Notes under the pieces: model-generated | Databases searched by the model: none | The model's input: the letters and a program-made list of their open reading frames with translations, nothing else | Told to the model about the DNA's origin: nothing | Virus record (IMG/VR): IMGVR_UViG_3300045999_010736 | Span: 1 to 29,896 of that record | From: a virus | Length of the DNA stretch: 29,896 nt | Strand: one strand, 5' to 3' | In this document: one piece after another, positions 6,047-11,568 of the stretch | Layout of the letters: each line of letters begins with the position of its first letter | Position numbering within the stretch: position 1 is the first letter of the stretch | Translations under genes and position numbers: made by a program

Positions 6047-6250
6047 CTACTGGACTTTAAGTTCGTCAGCGATGGCGTGAAGTTGGTGGCGGACGTAAAC
6101 AAAGTCGTCGTTGTGGACGCACAATGCCATCGGCACCACCTGATCCGCAGCAGTGCGAATGGCAGCAGCGGCAACCTCGTCAGGAAAAGCCGGATAGACC
6201 TTAACGACGGCATTCATTACTGCTAGAGCGGCGGGTGAGAGTTTAGTCAT
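6047..6250 (-). CDS. 'LSPAAQAVLDA' family protein, paralog 2 (67 aa)
   Basis: MTKLSPAALAVMNAVVKVYP begins at ATG 6250, overlapping the stop of paralog 3 by four bases (ATGA). Then come AAAAIRTAADQVVP and a short spacer, ending HQLHAIADELKVQ. It is the shortest and most typical member of the three here: N-terminal helix, 'A..RTAADQV' helix, and C-terminal 'I A.EL..Q' helix. Tandem duplication within this block is the simplest origin. Confidence 0.83.
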   Translation of the reverse strand: MTKLSPAALAVMNAVVKVYPAFPDEVAAAAIRTAADQVVPMALCVHNDDFVYVRHQLHAIADELKVQ

Positions 6251-6468
6251 TGGAGTTCAATCTCGTTAGCAATGATGAGAACCTCGTAAAGAGCATCCTT
6301 GTAGCCATCAACATAGCTCTGGTGAACATAGCCGATGTCTTCAATGGTTTTCTCTGGAGCCACTTCATCAACAGCAGCGCGAAGGGCAGCAACAAGACAA
6401 CCTTTTTCTGTGTGACTGGAACGAAAAGCGTCCAGCACTGCCTGAGCAGAGGAGGAAAGTTTACACAT
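6247..6468 (-). CDS. 'LSPAAQAVLDA' family protein, paralog 3 (73 aa)
   Basis: MCKLSSSAQAVLDAFRSSHT starts at ATG 6468. It continues CLVAALRAAVDEVAPEKTIE and ends VLIIANEIELQ. It diverges from paralogs 1 and 2 in the middle but keeps the start, 'AALRAA.DEV.P' helix and terminal '..Q'. It overlaps paralog 2 (ATGA). A membrane microprotein (6483-6596) lies immediately upstream. Confidence 0.83.
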   Translation of the reverse strand: MCKLSSSAQAVLDAFRSSHTEKGCLVAALRAAVDEVAPEKTIEDIGYVHQSYVDGYKDALYEVLIIANEIELQ

Positions 6469-6482
6469 GTAAGTTGATCGGA

Positions 6483-6596
6483 CTACTGGGCTAGTTGGGC
6501 AATCAAAAACATCAGCGCTGCTAGAACAAGGACTCCAGCGGAAAAAATTGCTATTTCTCTGAGAAAAGAAAGCAGGTCAGACAAAAATGAATTCAC
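6483..6596 (-). CDS. Single-helix membrane microprotein (37 aa)
   Basis: A GTG at 6596 opens 37 codons to TAG 6485-6483. After a short amphipathic start (NSFLSDLLSFLREIA) comes one hydrophobic helix (IFSAGVLVLAALMFLIAQLA), typical of phage transmembrane microproteins. There is no clear ribosome-binding site; internal TTG starts are possible. It fills the gap between two well-supported genes in the same direction, which supports it. A role in host-membrane modulation or lysis timing cannot be told from sequence. Confidence 0.55.
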   Translation of the reverse strand: MNSFLSDLLSFLREIAIFSAGVLVLAALMFLIAQLAQ

Positions 6597-6616
6597 AGCA
6601 ATCGAAGAGAGGTGGA

Positions 6617-6898
6617 TTAAGAGGGCTGGGTGTTGATGGCGTCGGCAATGCGGTTGGCCAGCCAGAAGCCGCGTTTGCTTTCGTAATGGCAGTCACAGGG
6701 ATAGCCGTCTTCAAATGCTTCCTCTCTGGTCTTGTAGCCAGAATCCTCAAGTTCACGATCAGAAAGGTCGCAGTCTGGATCGTCAATCCAGATCTTAAGT
6801 TCGGATTTGCGTCCGTTCTCGTCAGTTAGTTCAATAATCGTTCCGTAGTATTTGCCTTTAAGAGGCAGCACTTTGGCGGAGTACGAGAAGTTTGTCAT
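6617..6898 (-). CDS. Hypothetical acidic protein (93 aa)
   Basis: MTNFSYSAKVLPLKGKYYGT starts at ATG 6898. The N-terminal half looks beta-rich (GTIIELTDENGRKSELKIWI). A strongly acidic middle follows (DDPDCDLSDRELEDSGYKTR), then EEAFEDGYPCDCHYESKRGF and a final helix WLANRIADAINTQPS. The CDCH cluster could bind a metal but stands alone. I do not recognise the family. Confidence 0.82.
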   Translation of the reverse strand: MTNFSYSAKVLPLKGKYYGTIIELTDENGRKSELKIWIDDPDCDLSDRELEDSGYKTREEAFEDGYPCDCHYESKRGFWLANRIADAINTQPS

Positions 6899-6929
6899 CA
6901 GTCGTAGGGATGTTGGATACGAGGTTTCG

Positions 6930-7520
6930 CTAACTGCACTTGGGGCAGTCGCACTGAATGACGCTTAAATCATTGGCAATTCCTTGGCGGCCGGAGTCAA
7001 GGTGTTGGACAAGGGCGTCGTTGTATGCTGCTGCGGCGTCAAGCTTGCACGCAAAAGATCCAAGCCTCACGATTGTGTTATCTACTCCTATTTGAGCCGT
7101 CCAGCAACAACCGTTCTTCGACCAGCTAACTCCGCGAGCACCTGAGGTGTTGTCGCGCCTTCGCTTCTGATTGAAACCTTGTTCTCGCCATGTCGCCAGA
7201 GCGAGGTTAGCGACATTGTTGTTTAGCGTGTTGCGGTCGATGTGGTCAACCGTCATAGCGCCGGGGTCAACACGATGATGCAGGTAGTAAATGACGCGAG
7301 AAGCTAAATAGCCGGTGTAGTTGAGGCGAATCCTCCAGTCCTGTCTTCCGGCATAAGTGCTATGCCGAACAAGCGTCCCAGCGCGGTCGCCAGCTTTGTG
7401 CATTGCCGCTGTGGGCTTACGCCAAACAAGACCGCTTTCCTCTCCAAGAGTGCTGACAGGCACTACCTCCAGGTGTCTGGCAAGAAAGTCAAGTGGGGGT
7501 AAAGGTGCTGGATTTGGCAT
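6930..7520 (-). CDS. HNH endonuclease with AP2-type DNA-binding domain (196 aa)
   Basis: Residues about 65-120 carry an HNH_3-like nuclease core: YLASRVIYYLHHRVDPGAMT, then VDHIDRNTLNNNVANLALAT, with the DH pair and the asparagine-rich loop in place. Residues about 125-180 (NTSGARGVSWSKNGCCWTAQ, then LGSFACKLDAAAAYNDALVQ) match an AP2 DNA-binding domain. HNH-AP2 is the classical layout of phage homing endonucleases. No intron or intein boundary is visible; it stands free, 3 bases after the stop of the 7523-7861 gene, so it may have inserted between operon genes. The C-terminus has an extra CDCPKCS cysteine cluster. Confidence 0.9.
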   Translation of the reverse strand: MPNPAPLPPLDFLARHLEVVPVSTLGEESGLVWRKPTAAMHKAGDRAGTLVRHSTYAGRQDWRIRLNYTGYLASRVIYYLHHRVDPGAMTVDHIDRNTLNNNVANLALATWREQGFNQKRRRDNTSGARGVSWSKNGCCWTAQIGVDNTIVRLGSFACKLDAAAAYNDALVQHLDSGRQGIANDLSVIQCDCPKCS

Positions 7521-7522
7521 GT

Positions 7523-7861
7523 CTACTCGGGCAGGGATTCAAGAGCGCGGCGGATGGTGTCAGCGTTGCACGTCCCCATGTTTTCCAGTGAATCCAGCTC
7601 GCTAAGCGCCTGCTCCTTCAAGTTCGACAGCGTGGGGCGGCGGGAAGTGCGGAGATCCGTAGACCATTCCAAACCGCGATCCATAAGCTTGTAAATCCAC
7701 TCACAGCACGCCTCCAGCTCCTGATCAGCGCCCCAGCGGGCGGCTTGGGTGGCGATGTGACGCTCACTTGGTGCAATAAATTCACCAGGGCTGCCCCAAT
7801 ACTCAACTGCCCATTGATCGAGTAACTCAGTCGGTGGAGTGATCGGGTGTTCTTGAGTCAT
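7523..7861 (-). CDS. 'ITPP...ELEACCEW' family protein, paralog 1 (112 aa)
   Basis: The protein starts MTQEHPITPPTELLDQWAVE at ATG 7861, overlapping a membrane microprotein's stop (ATGA). Core: ERHIATQAARWGADQELEAC, then CEWIY, a basic RTSRRP turn, LKEQALSELDSLE, and the C-terminus IRRALESLPE. The gene at 8152-8517 has the same plan and near-identical blocks (AARWGADQELEACCEW, RRALESLP). I associate this family with cyanophages, where it is often near 'LSPAAQ' proteins. Function unknown; it looks all-helical and cytoplasmic. Confidence 0.85.
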   Translation of the reverse strand: MTQEHPITPPTELLDQWAVEYWGSPGEFIAPSERHIATQAARWGADQELEACCEWIYKLMDRGLEWSTDLRTSRRPTLSNLKEQALSELDSLENMGTCNADTIRRALESLPE

Positions 7862-7941
7862 TCTGTTAAAAGTGTAATGATGATTAAAAGCAAAACGAAA
7901 GCAACAGTTAGGCCGATCATTAGCTCGACTTGTTCTTTCAT
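7858..7941 (-). CDS. Membrane microprotein (27 aa)
   Basis: The whole product is a short N-terminus (MKEQVELM) and one hydrophobic helix (IGLTVAFVLLLIIITLLTE). Both ends overlap their neighbours by four bases (ATGA at 7941-7938 and 7861-7858), so the three cistrons are translationally coupled. GAGGTG lies 7-12 bases before the ATG. The precise double overlap is the main reason to believe in such a short gene. Confidence 0.72.
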   Translation of the reverse strand: MKEQVELMIGLTVAFVLLLIIITLLTE

Positions 7942-8150
7942 GTGCTACACCTCAGGAAGTAATGCCAGTTACTAGATGGATCGGTGTATCTAATTACATT
8001 GCAGTTTTTATATGTATCAATAATTTCAAAATTTGATTTGTCCCTAGGTTTATTTGATGGCAAAAGAATGGATGCCAATAAACCAATAGCTGCAAACGCG
8101 AGAATCGTTACACAGCAACCACGAATGAAATGAATTTGTTGCTCTGTCAT
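7938..8150 (-). CDS. Small membrane-anchored protein (70 aa)
   Basis: I chose ATG 8150 (MTEQQIHFIRG), one base after the upstream stop, over a TTG at 8171. A transmembrane helix (CCVTILAFAAIGLLASILLP) covers residues about 12-31. A soluble tail follows, with NCNVIRYTDPSSNWHYFLRC at the end. Small proteins ending in '..C.V.RY..P....YFL.C' occur in many tailed phages in my recollection; no function is established. The tail would face the periplasm or the cytoplasm depending on topology; the positive residues after the helix (NKPRDK) argue for a cytoplasmic tail. Confidence 0.8.
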   Translation of the reverse strand: MTEQQIHFIRGCCVTILAFAAIGLLASILLPSNKPRDKSNFEIIDTYKNCNVIRYTDPSSNWHYFLRCST

Positions 8151-8151
8151 G

Positions 8152-8517
8152 TCAATTAGGCAGGGATTCAAGAGCGCGGCGGAGAATGTCGTACTTTGAC
8201 ATCAGCTCTGCGTTGGTATTGATACCGTTAATCCAACAAGGCTCAACTTGCATAGAACGCAGTGTTTCCAGTGCCTTCTCCCTCAGACTCAGTGGCCGTG
8301 GGCGGCGGGCATCCCGCAAAGCAACATGCTCGTATTCATGACCCTCGTTAATCAGCCACTCACAGCACGCCTCCAGCTCCTGATCAGCGCCCCAGCGGGC
8401 GGCGAGAGTGGCAACTTCATGACATATAGCCCCCATGTTCGGCTGGCTGAGATGCGCGTTGTCTGTCCACTTGGCAATCAACTCAGGTGGCGGAGTGATC
8501 GAATGAGAATCACTCAT
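8152..8517 (-). CDS. 'ITPP...ELEACCEW' family protein, paralog 2 (121 aa)
   Basis: MSDSHSITPPPELIAKWTDN starts at ATG 8517, overlapping the upstream stop by eight bases (ATGAGTGA). Blocks shared with the 7523-7861 protein are LAARWGADQELEACCEW, the DARRPRPLSLREKALETL segment and the end ILRRALESLPN. The region between is longer (QVEPCWINGINTNAELMSKY). The membrane microprotein pair lies between the two paralogs, so the duplication is not simply tandem. Confidence 0.85.
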   Translation of the reverse strand: MSDSHSITPPPELIAKWTDNAHLSQPNMGAICHEVATLAARWGADQELEACCEWLINEGHEYEHVALRDARRPRPLSLREKALETLRSMQVEPCWINGINTNAELMSKYDILRRALESLPN

Positions 8518-8695
8518 GACAGTCTTTCGTTACGGTGGCTTCAATGCAATCAGCAAGCTGATCAAATGTCCACTCAGGATGAACTTGCGCTGCAATGCGA
8601 ATCATTGTAACGGCAGTCATGATGCCATCATCAATTGACTCTCGCGTGGTCATTTTGATGACAGTCTTTACTGCCATCTCTTCGGCTTCAGTCAT
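8510..8695 (-). CDS. Hypothetical helical protein (61 aa)
   Basis: MTEAEEMAVKTVIKMTTRES begins at ATG 8695, which overlaps the upstream stop by eight bases (ATGACTGA). It continues IDDGIMTAVTMIRIAAQVHP and ends FDQLADCIEATVTKDCHE. It looks wholly helical. The upstream neighbour has a similar look, with short helical repeats. I do not recognise the family. The longer in-frame start at 8857 would overlap the neighbour deeply and is less likely. Confidence 0.75.
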   Translation of the reverse strand: MTEAEEMAVKTVIKMTTRESIDDGIMTAVTMIRIAAQVHPEWTFDQLADCIEATVTKDCHE

Positions 8696-8927
8696 CGTTG
8701 TCTGGCTCCAAGAAAATGCCGATATCTTCAGGGTGAACCGTTTCAGGCGCTTCTGCGCCAATGGCATCAATTTGCTTGTCACACCATTCCAGAAATGCCT
8801 TCTCAACCATTGCCATTGAGGCATTCGTGAGAGTTTCTGGATGGCGCAGCATGCCAAGGGCGACTCCTAGTGCGTCGCCCAGTCTGTCTTCAAGAGAGTC
8901 CAATGGGGGATGAATAATTTCAGTCAT
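8688..8927 (-). CDS. Hypothetical acidic protein (79 aa)
   Basis: MTEIIHPPLDSLEDRLGDAL starts at ATG 8927, overlapping the stop of the SWIM protein (ATGA). The helical middle is VEKAFLEWCDKQIDAIGAEA, and the acidic C-terminus is VHPEDIGIFLEPDNDD. It forms an overlapping chain of at least three genes (8924, 8688, 8510). No family is recognised. Confidence 0.78.
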   Translation of the reverse strand: MTEIIHPPLDSLEDRLGDALGVALGMLRHPETLTNASMAMVEKAFLEWCDKQIDAIGAEAPETVHPEDIGIFLEPDNDD

Positions 8928-9319
8928 GAGCCCATAGCAAGTTGGATGTGAGCAGCCAAGATGTGCTTGCAGCAGGGTTCCTGGCCACGCTCCATCATGA
9001 AGTGGGCATCAGTGCAAGTGCAGCCCCACTTACCTTCAATTCCTTTGGCGTAGGCGCCAGTGCGAATGACAGTGTGAGCATCGGTGTTGGTGGTGGGATC
9101 AAGCACCATCCACACATTGTTGGCGATATATCGAGCTTGGCAAGCGCGTGCCTTTTGGGCACGCTGCTTTGCCTCCCAAGAATCAAACACTTTGCGGCTC
9201 ATGAAACGAGGGCCGCGATCAGTGCGAATGACCACACAGTGCTGCAGCACGTTGAGCACTGTCACGCCAAGGGCTTCTTGAGCCTTTTTGGTAACGCGGT
9301 GATGAGCGGTTGCTGTCAT
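8924..9319 (-). CDS. SWIM zinc-finger protein (131 aa)
   Basis: I start at ATG 9319 (MTATAHHRVTKKAQEALG), because farther-upstream starts fall in the terminator and promoter region. The N-terminus is basic. A middle helix (SWEAKQRAQKARACQARYIA) precedes a beta segment. The C-terminus holds GCTCTDAHFMMERGQEPCCK and HI, giving C-x-C...C-x-H, the zinc-binding pattern of SWIM domains, which bind DNA or proteins. The gene is first in a coupled run (8924, 8688, 8510, 8152, 7938, 7858, 7523) and follows promoter copy E. Confidence 0.85.
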   Translation of the reverse strand: MTATAHHRVTKKAQEALGVTVLNVLQHCVVIRTDRGPRFMSRKVFDSWEAKQRAQKARACQARYIANNVWMVLDPTTNTDAHTVIRTGAYAKGIEGKWGCTCTDAHFMMERGQEPCCKHILAAHIQLAMGS

Positions 9320-9334
9320 GGTGTTTCGGGAACA

Positions 9335-9366
9335 GTTCACCCTCTCGGGCGTGCGCCAATGGTAGG
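9335..9366 (-). promoter_or_regulatory. Promoter with GAGA-loop leader hairpin, copy E (variant)
   Basis: Minus strand: TACCAT (9364-9359), 9 bases, then GCCC-GAGA-GGGT (9350-9339), a short stem with the same GAGA loop at the same distance as in copies A-C, then GTTCCCGAAACACC and ATG 9319. The stem bases differ from the other copies but the architecture is kept. Confidence 0.5.
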
Positions 9367-9371
9367 ACATG

Positions 9372-9395
9372 AAAAAGGCCCCTGTCAAGGGGCCT
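9372..9395 (-). terminator. Rho-independent terminator, minus strand
   Basis: AGGCCCC (9376-9382) pairs with GGGGCCT (9389-9395) around TGTCAA. On the minus strand the stem runs into TTTTTC. It closes the RlpA-like unit (9418-9978), 22 bases after its last stop codon, and stands just before promoter copy E. Confidence 0.85.
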
Positions 9396-9417
9396 CGAAC
9401 ATTCCGTGGTCAGCTTA

Positions 9418-9594
9418 TCAGGGCTTAAGCGGAGGCACGGGGAAGCCATTGGCAATGCGGCAATACCGCTCAGGATGAAGCTGCACGCAATTGTCAAGGC
9501 CAGCCTTGTTAGGCATGGCCTCTGGAGCGGCAACAACGGCAAAAGCGCCGAAGCTGAAAATAGTGAAAAGCAAGCTGAGGGATGGGAGGTTCAT
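9418..9594 (-). CDS. Small exported protein with two cysteines (58 aa)
   Basis: ATG 9594 is preceded by CCTCCTGAAACC. The first 23 residues (MNLPSLSLLFTIFSFGAFAV, then VAA) form a signal-peptide-like hydrophobic stretch with an AA cleavage candidate. The mature part would be only about 35 residues with two cysteines (DNCVQLHPERYCRIANGFPV), probably a disulfide. The gene lies 27 bases after the RlpA-like gene and right before a terminator, so the two exported proteins form one unit. It may be a small periplasmic inhibitor, toxin or cofactor; that cannot be settled here. Confidence 0.8.
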   Translation of the reverse strand: MNLPSLSLLFTIFSFGAFAVVAAPEAMPNKAGLDNCVQLHPERYCRIANGFPVPPLKP

Positions 9595-9621
9595 GGTTTC
9601 AGGAGGAGGAAGGGGAGCTGA

Positions 9622-9978
9622 TCAGGCTCGGGAAATGCAAACGTTCGCTACGCCTTGACCAGGCGAAGCAATGCGAGAGAAGCTGCCGTAAGACAGGTCC
9701 AACACGCTGTAGCCAGTGTACGGACCCCGGTCATTAATGGTCACTAGCACGCTCCTCCCATTGTCACGATTCTTCACTTTAACTCGTGAACCAAAGGGGA
9801 GCCATGGGTGGGCCGCAGTCATGGCATAGGCATCAAAGCGTTGGCCATTGGCAGTGCGTTGGCCGTGGTAGCCATCGCCAATGCCGTAATGAGTGGCCTG
9901 GCCGCATTCAATCGTTGCTGCATGCGCTTGCGGAGCAATGGCGCTGAGCAGCAAAAGGGAAGAGAAAAAACGAAGCAT
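9622..9978 (-). CDS. RlpA-like double-psi beta-barrel protein, exported (118 aa)
   Basis: ATG 9978 starts a clean signal peptide (MLRFFSSLLLLSAIAPQAHA, cleavage after AHA). The mature region is one DPBB domain: CGQATHYGIGDGYHGQRTAN, then AMTAAHPWLPFGSRVKVKNR and VLVTINDRGPYTGYSVLDLS. These include the ATHYG...TANG start and the INDRGP..G..LDLS signature of RlpA. RlpA proteins are lytic transglycosylases acting on naked peptidoglycan. The bacterial protein also has SPOR and lipobox regions, both absent here. An exported DPBB on a phage could aid lysis or remodel the host wall. Confidence 0.92.
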   Translation of the reverse strand: MLRFFSSLLLLSAIAPQAHAATIECGQATHYGIGDGYHGQRTANGQRFDAYAMTAAHPWLPFGSRVKVKNRDNGRSVLVTINDRGPYTGYSVLDLSYGSFSRIASPGQGVANVCISRA

Positions 9979-10392
9979 CAAGAAGAAGGGGGGTAAGTCC
10001 AGGAGCCTGCGTCAGTCGCCCGAGCGCAGTCCCACCATTGTGCCTCATTTCAGGGCCGAGCCGACGAGCCCTTCACAATTGCTTCATGATTCGAGGGGGT
10101 GGCCGGCGTGTTGGGTGCTACTATTTCTGAGTGGTTGGTCCTGGAGGTCGAAAGGCTTCCCTTGTTGCTTCAAGCAGCGAGCCGTAAGGGTGGACGGGCG
10201 TGACAGTGTGGGCGCGGTCGTTGCGACTAAGCCAAGGCACGCATGGGCCTCAGGAGCGCACTGTACTTGCGGTCGAGTTCATCTCCTGCTAAATCGCTCA
10301 TCGGAAGCCACAGAAAGAAGGGGGGCAATTGCCCCCCTTCTTTTTGCTTATACGGAGCTAGCTAGTCTCTATACGAGCCGAGCCGGACTTCG
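9979..10392. other. 414-bp intergenic region upstream of the RlpA-like unit
   Basis: I find no supported gene here. It must hold the promoter for the minus-strand RlpA-like gene, though I cannot pick one -10 with confidence. It contains the large palindrome at 10314-10343 near its right end. A long plus-strand ORF (9893-10396) has an unlikely, cysteine/arginine/serine-rich product. The 10100-10300 part has several short GC inverted repeats and could encode a small RNA; no tRNA cloverleaf could be assembled. Confidence 0.5.
10314..10345 (+). terminator. 30-bp perfect palindrome, likely bidirectional terminator
   Basis: From 10314 to 10343 the sequence is its own reverse complement: AAAGAAGGGGGGCAA followed by TTGCCCCCCTTCTTT. 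On the plus strand it runs into further Ts (to 10345). On the minus strand it ends TTCTTTCTG. The six consecutive G-C pairs would give a very stable hairpin. Confidence 0.75.
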
Positions 10393-10557
10393 ATGAAGCT
10401 ATCTCCAGAGCAAGAACGTGAACGCCTTGCCAGGTGGTTGCGCAATGGTGAGCACTACGACGATTGGGCCTATGGAACGGAGCCCATTCCTGGCGATCAC
10501 ACATGGACAAAAGAAAAGGCCCCTGATGGGGCCGATGGTCAAATGGAAACTGACTGA
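10393..10557 (+). CDS. Possible small plus-strand protein (54 aa)
   Basis: An ATG at 10393 opens MKLSPEQERERLARWLRNGE, then HYDDWAYGTEPIPGDHTWTK and a tail ending METD. Composition and helical start look like real protein. It is the only plus-strand gene candidate in this left half. Against it: it overlaps the 3' end of the minus-strand gene at 10539 and contains that gene's terminator, and no ribosome-binding site is clear. A TATACG (10370-10375) could be its -10. Confidence 0.45.
   Translation: MKLSPEQERERLARWLRNGEHYDDWAYGTEPIPGDHTWTKEKAPDGADGQMETD
10509..10533 (-). terminator. Rho-independent terminator, minus strand
   Basis: GGCCCC (10518-10523) and GGGGCC (10528-10533) pair around TGAT. 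The minus strand continues TTTTCTTTTG. It lies 5 bases beyond the stop of the 10539-10706 gene and ends the second minus-strand gene block. Confidence 0.85.
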
Positions 10558-10706
10558 CGATATAGCTCCAAGATTTTTTCTTCTTCCTTCTCCTTAAGCT
10601 TGGCGAGACGCTTTTCTAGGCGTCTCGCTCTGTAGGCCATCTCATCAAAGAATTCTGATGGCTTCATCATCCACTGCATAAGTTCACGCTGTGACATTCC
10701 CTCCAT
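10539..10706 (-). CDS. Coiled-coil microprotein (55 aa)
   Basis: ATG 10706 follows GGAGAAG at a 7-base spacing, one of the best Shine-Dalgarno sequences in the block, and lies 2 bases after the upstream stop. The product is methionine-rich at the start (MEGMSQRELMQWMMKPSEFF), then a long charged helix (AYRARRLEKRLAKLKEKEEE, then KILELYRQ), probably a coiled coil. It is the last gene before the terminator. I do not recognise it; short coiled-coil proteins are often anti-host adaptors or structural accessories. Confidence 0.82.
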   Translation of the reverse strand: MEGMSQRELMQWMMKPSEFFDEMAYRARRLEKRLAKLKEKEEEKILELYRQSVSI

Positions 10707-10708
10707 TG

Positions 10709-11101
10709 TCACACTTCTCCTTGGCCAACTGCCTTAGCAAAGGCTGAAAGATAGTGTTGCATCATCTCAGGCTCATCTTGAGCCATATGCTCTACCACTT
10801 CGGCATGAATGACAGCACTTTGCCGCACCATGCTGTCTAAGCGAAGCTGCAAGTTATTCAGTTGGTTGATGGCATTGTCCAATGCCGCATGAGGGCGCAC
10901 GTCTGAACGTTCGCCTTCCATGATTGACATAGCGGTTTCGAGCGCTTGGCAAGCGCTCATCAATTCGCCAATGCGAAACACACCTTCAATAACTGGTTCA
11001 TTGGAGAACATCACAGGCGATGTGTTGCCAAGGATGTTCTTGGCAAAAACGGAAAGGCCACGGGCATTGGCGTGGCCGGACACGGACAGAATGCGATGCA
11101 T
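10709..11101 (-). CDS. Hypothetical helical protein (130 aa)
   Basis: MHRILSVSGHANARGLSVFA begins at ATG 11101, which follows promoter copy D and a CTTCTTGAATC start context. The N-terminal third looks alpha/beta (GNTSPVMFSNEPVIEGVFRI); the rest is helical (AMSIMEGERSDVRPHAALDN; INQLNNLQLRLDSMVRQSAV; DEPEMMQHYLSAFAKAVGQG). It is followed after 2 bases by the coiled-coil microprotein. No named family is recognised. Confidence 0.83.
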   Translation of the reverse strand: MHRILSVSGHANARGLSVFAKNILGNTSPVMFSNEPVIEGVFRIGELMSACQALETAMSIMEGERSDVRPHAALDNAINQLNNLQLRLDSMVRQSAVIHAEVVEHMAQDEPEMMQHYLSAFAKAVGQGEV

Positions 11102-11106
11102 GATTC

Positions 11107-11150
11107 AAGAAGTGAACGGAGAGGCTCGCGCCTCGTGGTGGCATTGTGCC
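11107..11150 (-). promoter_or_regulatory. Promoter with GCGA-loop leader hairpin, copy D (variant)
   Basis: Minus strand: CACAAT (11148-11143), 8 bases, then GAGGC-GCGA-GCCTC (11134-11121), a perfect 5-bp stem with a GNRA (GCGA) loop, then a TTCACTTCTTGAATC leader and ATG 11101. Stem sequence and position mirror copies A-C, with compensatory changes that keep the pairing. Confidence 0.55.
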
Positions 11151-11153
11151 GTC

Positions 11154-11561
11154 TCAGAGGCGTGGTGTCAAGCCATGTCGCACTTTTGCCTGTCGAAGCT
11201 CCGTGACCACCCGAGAGGAGGCCTTGTTGCTCCGCAGAGGCTGGTCACGCCAAGCGGTGGCCATGCAGTGGCACTCGCCCAGTGGTTCGAGAATGGCGTA
11301 ACGGTGGGCGCGGTCCAGCAAGGCTTGGAAGGCATGACGACGCACTTTCGTAAGAGGCTGCTCTGGCTCTTCCAATTCCACGCGAGCGAAATCTGCGATT
11401 TCGGTGAGATCGTCCAAGTTGTCTGCTGTGATAACGAAATAACGATTCCGTTTCATAGCCTTAGCCCATACGGGATGAACCAAAGGGCTTTCCTGTCCTT
11501 TGGCAAGCACTTCCTCTGCTAGTGCAGGTGGCACGCAAATGAACGCCTTGCGACGACTCAT
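11154..11561 (-). CDS. Hypothetical protein (135 aa)
   Basis: The ATG at 11561 (MSRRKAFICVPPALAEEVLA) lies 8 bases after the upstream stop; a longer frame open to 11711 would overlap the upstream gene and is a shadow there. The middle, RNRYFVITADNLDDLTEIAD, alternates strand and helix and is followed by ARVELEEPEQPLTKVRRHAF. The C-terminus is basic (SSRVVTELRQAKVRHGLTPR). No family is recognised. Promoter copy D stands beyond its end, so it belongs to the upstream transcript. Confidence 0.82.
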   Translation of the reverse strand: MSRRKAFICVPPALAEEVLAKGQESPLVHPVWAKAMKRNRYFVITADNLDDLTEIADFARVELEEPEQPLTKVRRHAFQALLDRAHRYAILEPLGECHCMATAWRDQPLRSNKASSRVVTELRQAKVRHGLTPRL

Positions 11562-11568
11562 AATTGCA

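Noticed and set aside
8942-9478. Plus-strand ORF of 178 codons opposite the SWIM gene
   Set aside because: Serine/glycine/alanine-rich shadow of a well-supported minus-strand gene; its frame also crosses a terminator and another gene.
10100-10300. Possible tRNA or structured RNA gene
   Set aside because: A GGTCGAGTTCATC stretch near 10271 looks like a T-arm at first sight, but no acceptor, D and anticodon stems can be assembled around it.
9893-10396. Plus-strand ORF of 167 codons
   Set aside because: It starts inside the RlpA-like gene on the other strand, has a cysteine/arginine/serine-rich product, and runs through the 30-bp palindrome.
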